Positions 60,998-64,000 of a DNA stretch of 64,000 nt are shown one piece after another. Every line of letters starts with the position of its first letter. Position 1 is the first letter of the stretch. Under the pieces are notes generated by a model, which was not told the origin of the DNA, did not search any database, and worked only from the letters and a program-made list of their open reading frames with translations. The stretch is from positions 62,001 through 126,000 of the forward strand of contig NZ_NWMW01000002.1 of the NCBI RefSeq assembly GCF_002351485.1, given 5' to 3'. The position numbers and the translations under genes are program-made. Source of the stretch: Sphingomonas spermidinifaciens. GTDB lineage: Bacteria; Pseudomonadota; Alphaproteobacteria; Sphingomonadales; Sphingomonadaceae.

Positions 60998-62031
60998 CCA
61001 AGATCGACATGAGCTTTGCGGGTGCGAGCCCCGCCGCCGACGCGCGGCCGATGCTGGAGGGTGCGCGGGCGCCCGGCGGCGCGGCGTTCGAGGGGTTTCT
61101 TCGCGCGGGCACCGGCATCGCCGAGGCCAAGGCGTTCACCGGCATCACCGGCCCCGAGGGCGGCTATGCCGTGCCGCGCGAGATCGATGCGCAGATCGAC
61201 GCGGCGCTGAAGGCGGCCAGCCCGATCCGCGCGCTCGCCAACGTGGTTCAGGTGGGGTCGAACGGCTATCGCAAGCTGGTCACGACGGGCGGCACGCCGT
61301 CGGGCTGGGCGAGCGAGGGGGCGGCGCGGCCGGCGACCGCCAGCCCGACCTTCAACGAGATCGCGCCGCCGATGGGCGAGCTTTATGCCAACCCGGCGGC
61401 GAGCCAGGCGATGCTCGACGATGCGGGCTTCGACGTCGAGACCTGGCTGGCCGGCGAGATCGCGATGGAGTTCGCCAAGGCCGAGGGGGCGGCGTTTATC
61501 GCCGGCAATGGTGTCGACAAGCCCAAGGGCTTCCTCGCCCAGCCGACCGCCGCGACGGGCGATGCCGCGCGGGCGTTCGGGACGCTGCAGCATGTCGCGA
61601 CGGGCACCGCAGGCGATTTTGGGGCCAACCCGCAGGACAAGCTGATCGACCTGATCCAGAGCCTGCGCTCGCCCTATCGTCAGGGAGCGGCGTGGGTGAT
61701 GAATGCGGCGACGCTGGCGCGCATCAGGAAGCTCAAGACCGCGGACGGCGCGTTCCTGTGGGTGCCGGGGCTGGTGGCGGGGCAGCCCGACACGCTGCTC
61801 GGCTATCCGGTGGTCGAGGCCGAGGAGATGCCCGACATCGCCGCGGGCAGCCTGTCGATCGCGTTCGGCAACTTCAAGGCCGGGTACGTCATCGCCGAGC
61901 GGGGCGAGACGCAGATCCTGCGCGATCCCTATTCGAACAAGCCGTTCGTCCATTTCTACGCGACCAAGCGCGTGGGCGGGGCGGTGAGCAATTCGGAAGC
62001 GATCAAGCTGCTGAAGTTCGCCGCGGCCTGA
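60994..62031 (+). CDS. GTA major capsid protein (HK97 fold)
   Basis: Capsid protein of 345 residues. N-terminal scaffold segment removed by the protease, then GPEGGYAVPREIDAQIDAAL (about 57-76), the typical HK97 capsid entry, SEGAARPATASPTF, DVETWLAGEIAMEFAKAEGAAFIAG and the C-terminal PYSNKPFVHFYATKRVGG. Overlaps the protease gene by 4 bp and is followed by a terminator, so it can be made in large amounts. Corresponds to g5. Confidence 0.93.
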   Translation: MTKIDMSFAGASPAADARPMLEGARAPGGAAFEGFLRAGTGIAEAKAFTGITGPEGGYAVPREIDAQIDAALKAASPIRALANVVQVGSNGYRKLVTTGGTPSGWASEGAARPATASPTFNEIAPPMGELYANPAASQAMLDDAGFDVETWLAGEIAMEFAKAEGAAFIAGNGVDKPKGFLAQPTAATGDAARAFGTLQHVATGTAGDFGANPQDKLIDLIQSLRSPYRQGAAWVMNAATLARIRKLKTADGAFLWVPGLVAGQPDTLLGYPVVEAEEMPDIAAGSLSIAFGNFKAGYVIAERGETQILRDPYSNKPFVHFYATKRVGGAVSNSEAIKLLKFAAA

Positions 62032-62047
62032 TTTCCCCTGAGCCTTA

Positions 62048-62079
62048 GCCCTCCCCTTGGCGGGGAGGGCCATTTTTTT
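62048..62079 (+). terminator. Intrinsic terminator after the major capsid gene
   Basis: GCCCTCCCC / GGGGAGGGC (62048-62056, 62062-62070), 5-nt loop, then CATTTTTTT. Typical rho-independent site separating head from connector genes and favouring excess capsid transcript. Confidence 0.85.
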
Positions 62080-62092
62080 CGGGAGACGGGGG

Positions 62093-62605
62093 ATGGAGGA
62101 AGCGGATCGGGCCGCGGGAGTGGCCGCGGTCAGGGCATTGCTGCGGATCGGCTCGGAGGCCGAGGACGGGCTGATCGGCGCGCTGGTGAGCGAGGCGTTC
62201 GACCTGGCCGAGCGGTTCACCGGGCAGGTGCTGATCGCGCGGAGCATAAGCGAGCGGATCGCGGCCGACGGGACGTGGCGGCGGCTGGTGGCGACGCCGG
62301 TGCGGTCGATCGCGGAGGTGAGTGCCGATGGCGCGCCGCTGACCGCCGAGGTTTATGCGGTCGATATCGATGCAGATGGCGACGGCTGGGTGCGGGTGAG
62401 CGGGGCCGCGCGGGTCGTGACGGTCGCCTTGCAGGCGGGGCTGGCCAGCGACTGGGCCTCGCTTCCCTCGGCGATCCAGGGCGGGATCGTGCGGCTGGCG
62501 GCGTATCGCTTCGACGCGCGCGAGGCGGGGGAGGCGCCGCCGGCGGCAGTGTCGGCGCTGTGGCGGCCGTACCGGCGGCTGCGGCTGGCCGAGGCGCGGG
62601 CATGA
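62093..62605 (+). CDS. GTA head-tail connector protein (gp6-like)
   Basis: Protein of 170 residues with a helical N-terminus (AVRALLRIGSEAEDGLIGALV) and later PVRSIAEVSADGAPLTAEVYAVD, the layout of the phage head-tail adaptor family (phiE125 gp8/HK97 gp6 type). It closes the portal ring. Position g6. RBS GGGAGACGGGGG. Confidence 0.82.
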   Translation: MEEADRAAGVAAVRALLRIGSEAEDGLIGALVSEAFDLAERFTGQVLIARSISERIAADGTWRRLVATPVRSIAEVSADGAPLTAEVYAVDIDADGDGWVRVSGAARVVTVALQAGLASDWASLPSAIQGGIVRLAAYRFDAREAGEAPPAAVSALWRPYRRLRLAEARA

Positions 62606-62778
62606 GCGCGGCGGTGGAGCGGGTGGCCGAGCGGCGCGCGGCGGCGGTGCGCGAGCGCGTGGCGGCAGTGCTGGCGCGCGAGGGCGCGGTGACGATCGAG
62701 GGCGAGCGCGTGGTGCTCGAGCGGCGGGCGGGGGTGCTCGCAGGCGACCTTGCCTGGGTAGCGGGAGCGATCCGATGA
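62602..62778 (+). CDS. Small GTA-cluster protein
   Basis: Frame of 58 residues, highly charged and helical (RVAERRAAAVRERVAAVLAR), overlapped by 4 bp with both neighbours, which supports real translation. A protein in this slot is usual in sphingomonad GTA clusters; function unknown. Confidence 0.6.
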   Translation: MSAAVERVAERRAAAVRERVAAVLAREGAVTIEGERVVLERRAGVLAGDLAWVAGAIR

Positions 62779-63164
62779 GCGCGGCGCGGTTGCACGAGGC
62801 AGTGGCGGCGGCGCTGAGGGCGGCGCCGGGGCTGGCGGCGGCATCGGTCTTCGCCTCGCCGCCGGTGCGCTCGGCAGTGCCCTATGCGCTGGTGGGCGAG
62901 GCGGTCGTCGCCGACTGGTCGACCAAGGACGCCGCGGGGTTCGAGGCGCGGGTGACGGTCGAGCTCCATGACGCGCGCGAGGACGGCGCCGTGGTGCGCG
63001 GCCTGGCCGAGGCGGCGCGGGCGGCGGTCGAGGCGATGGCTGACGACATTGGCCACGGGTGGCGGATCGTCAGCCGCCTGTTCGTGCGCCAGCGCATCGT
63101 GCGGACGCGGGGGCAGTGGGTGGCGAGCGTCGAGTTTCGGGTGCGGGTGCTCTCGCAGGGATGA
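62775..63164 (+). CDS. DUF3168 family tail completion protein (gp8-like)
   Basis: Protein of 129 residues with the DUF3168 pattern: helix LHEAVAAALRAAPGLAAASVF, then VPYALVGEAVVADWSTKD and FEARVTVELHD, ending in VEFRVRVLSQG. DUF3168 proteins join head and tail in siphophages and GTAs. ATG 62775 overlaps the previous stop. Confidence 0.85.
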   Translation: MSAARLHEAVAAALRAAPGLAAASVFASPPVRSAVPYALVGEAVVADWSTKDAAGFEARVTVELHDAREDGAVVRGLAEAARAAVEAMADDIGHGWRIVSRLFVRQRIVRTRGQWVASVEFRVRVLSQG

Positions 63165-63177
63165 TGAGGAGGGTCTT

Positions 63178-63585
63178 ATGGCGGCGGAGAAGGGAAGTGC
63201 GTTCCTGTTGAAGGTGGGGAACGGGGCGGTGCCGGTGGCCTATTCGACGATGGCGGGGCTGCGCACGACGCAGCTGTCGATCAACGGCGAGGCGGTGGCG
63301 ATCACGTCGAAGGATTCGGGTGGGTGGCGCGAGCTCCTGTCCGGGGCGGGCGTGCGGTCGGTGAGCGTGGCGGCGGCGGGGATCTTCACCGGATCGGCGG
63401 CGGAGACGCGGATCAAGGGGAGTGCGCTCGCCGGCACGATCGACGATTATCGGCTGAGCTTCGAGAGCGGCGAGACGATGACCGGGCGGTTCCTCGTCAC
63501 GCGGCTCGACTATGCCGGCGATGTGGGCGGGGAGCGGAGCTACACGCTGGCGCTCGAAAGCTCCGGCGCGGTGGTGAGCGCGTGA
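63178..63585 (+). CDS. GTA major tail protein (tail tube)
   Basis: Tail-tube protein of 135 residues of the TP901-1/DUF phage-tail type: KGSAFLLKVGNG at the start, TQLSINGEAVAITSKDSGGW, then LSGAGVRSVSVAAAGIFTGS and a C-terminal YTLALESSGAVV. Strong RBS GAGGAGGG. Corresponds to g9, the most abundant tail component. Confidence 0.88.
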   Translation: MAAEKGSAFLLKVGNGAVPVAYSTMAGLRTTQLSINGEAVAITSKDSGGWRELLSGAGVRSVSVAAAGIFTGSAAETRIKGSALAGTIDDYRLSFESGETMTGRFLVTRLDYAGDVGGERSYTLALESSGAVVSA

Positions 63586-63881
63586 ATCCCGCACGGGGCG
63601 AGGCGTCGATCCGGGTGAGCGGCGAGCTGCTGGTGCTGCGCCCGAGCTTCGCGGCTTTGGTCGCGGCGGAGGGCGAGCTGGGGCCGCTGTTCGCGCTGGT
63701 CGAGCGGGCGGCGGCGGGGCGGCTGGCGCTGGGCGAGATGGTGGCGCTGTTCTGGCATTGCCTGAAGGACCCGGCGCCAATGCCGCGCGAGGCGTTTGCC
63801 GAAGGGGTGGCGGCGGGCGGGCTCGCGGCGGCGACCCCGGCGCTCAAGGTGCTGCTCGGGCAAATCCTGGCGGGGCGGTGA
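63582..63881 (+). CDS. GTA gp10 family protein (gene transfer agent family, DUF3356-like)
   Basis: Protein of 99 residues: VSGELLVLRPSFAALVAAEGELG (about 13-35, here LVLRPSFAALVAAE) matches the GTA gp10 pattern. Probably a tail-assembly chaperone or connector. GTG start overlapping the tail-protein stop. Its TGA overlaps an ATG (TGATG) that could begin the next gene, g10.1. Confidence 0.8.
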   Translation: MNPARGEASIRVSGELLVLRPSFAALVAAEGELGPLFALVERAAAGRLALGEMVALFWHCLKDPAPMPREAFAEGVAAGGLAAATPALKVLLGQILAGR

Positions 63882-64000
63882 TGTTTGCTCCTTTGGATAG
63901 AGGCCGCACCGGCCCGCTCCCCCACCCGACCACCCACACCATATCCTGGACGGGTGGCCGGGTGGGGGAGCGGGCCGGTGCGGCACCTGATCCGGCGTTC
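63881..64000 (+). CDS. Start of a possible GTA gp10.1 gene, disrupted by a hairpin repeat (partial)
   Basis: An open frame from ATG 63881 (TGATG with gp10) runs to the window end, beginning MFAPLDRGRTGPLPHP. The residues after the first few are dictated by the inverted repeat at 63903-63984 and look non-protein-like, so the frame is either a gp10.1 gene into which a repeat has been inserted or a chance opening. The true next gene probably lies beyond 64000. Confidence 0.3.
   Translation, partial: MFAPLDRGRTGPLPHPTTHTISWTGGRVGERAGAAPDPAF
63903..63984. repeat. 33-bp hairpin repeat (REP/MITE-like)
   Basis: The 33-nt left arm (starting GCCGCACCGGCCCGCTCCCC) and right arm are complementary except one A/C mismatch, with a 16-nt loop. 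Such perfect long palindromes are dispersed elements in sphingomonads. It sits at the junction where the next tail gene should start. Confidence 0.75.

Noticed and set aside
56103..63881. A complete prophage
   Set aside because: No integrase, replication, repressor or lysis genes are seen, and the order terminase - portal - DUF6127 - protease - capsid - DUF3168 - gp9 - gp10 is the gene-transfer-agent order.

Overview
The window is chromosomal DNA of a sphingomonad (Alphaproteobacteria, Sphingomonadales, probably Sphingomonas or a close relative). This rests on the high GC content, the C4-pathway hemA, a divK-like regulator, the DUF3035 and DUF3572 families, a large TonB-dependent receptor, and an RcGTA-type gene-transfer-agent cluster with a DUF6127 gene. 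No tRNA, rRNA, CRISPR array or intact insertion sequence was seen.

Region 1 (about 1-22,200) is the most interesting part: a catabolic regulon for plant-type glycosides. Its signature is an adjacent gene pair (11161-12574) that I recognise as the alpha (TIM-barrel) and beta (DUF6379/CGDB) subunits of a C-glycoside deglycosidase, which breaks the C-C bond of 3-keto-C-glycosides. Around it lie a GMC flavoprotein dehydrogenase with a Tat-exported gluconate-dehydrogenase-type small subunit, a Gfo/Idh/MocA dehydrogenase, a ThuA-like protein, two more xylose-isomerase-like TIM barrels, a GH3 beta-glucosidase, an esterase, a two-component flavin monooxygenase (LLM oxygenase plus FMN reductase), a TonB receptor and four MFS transporters. 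Five copies of one 16-bp palindrome, YAGAA-N6-TTCTR (464, 3361, 5124, 11008, 19799), sit in the five intergenic promoter regions of this block and nowhere else I could find. One copy lies in front of the only regulator of the block, a TetR protein (2657-3334), which is therefore the likely autoregulated repressor. The inferred flow is: outer-membrane uptake, oxidation of sugar C3, C-C or O-glycosidic cleavage, keto-sugar isomerisation and reduction, and oxygenation or export of the aglycone.

Region 2 (22,200-54,500) is conserved housekeeping mixed with small accessory genes: ubiH-like, ftsK, lolA, a candidate 6S RNA, xth, ribA, yggS, thiE, PadR with a membrane partner, several hydrolases, a MerC protein behind a perfect 17-bp palindrome, gpmA, a phospholipase D-type synthase, rpoZ, hemA, divK, ridA, a porin, and the minus-strand run folA - dipeptidase - ribF - ileS - lspA - DUF3035.

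Region 3 (54,500-64,000) starts with an AT-rich island holding a RelA/SpoT-domain protein, then the gene transfer agent cluster: small terminase, large terminase, portal, DUF6127, prohead protease, major capsid, head-tail connector, a small protein, DUF3168, major tail protein and gp10. The cluster carries two apparently non-phage genes between large terminase and portal, a repeat embedded in the protease gene, and a 33-bp hairpin repeat where the next tail gene is expected to start.
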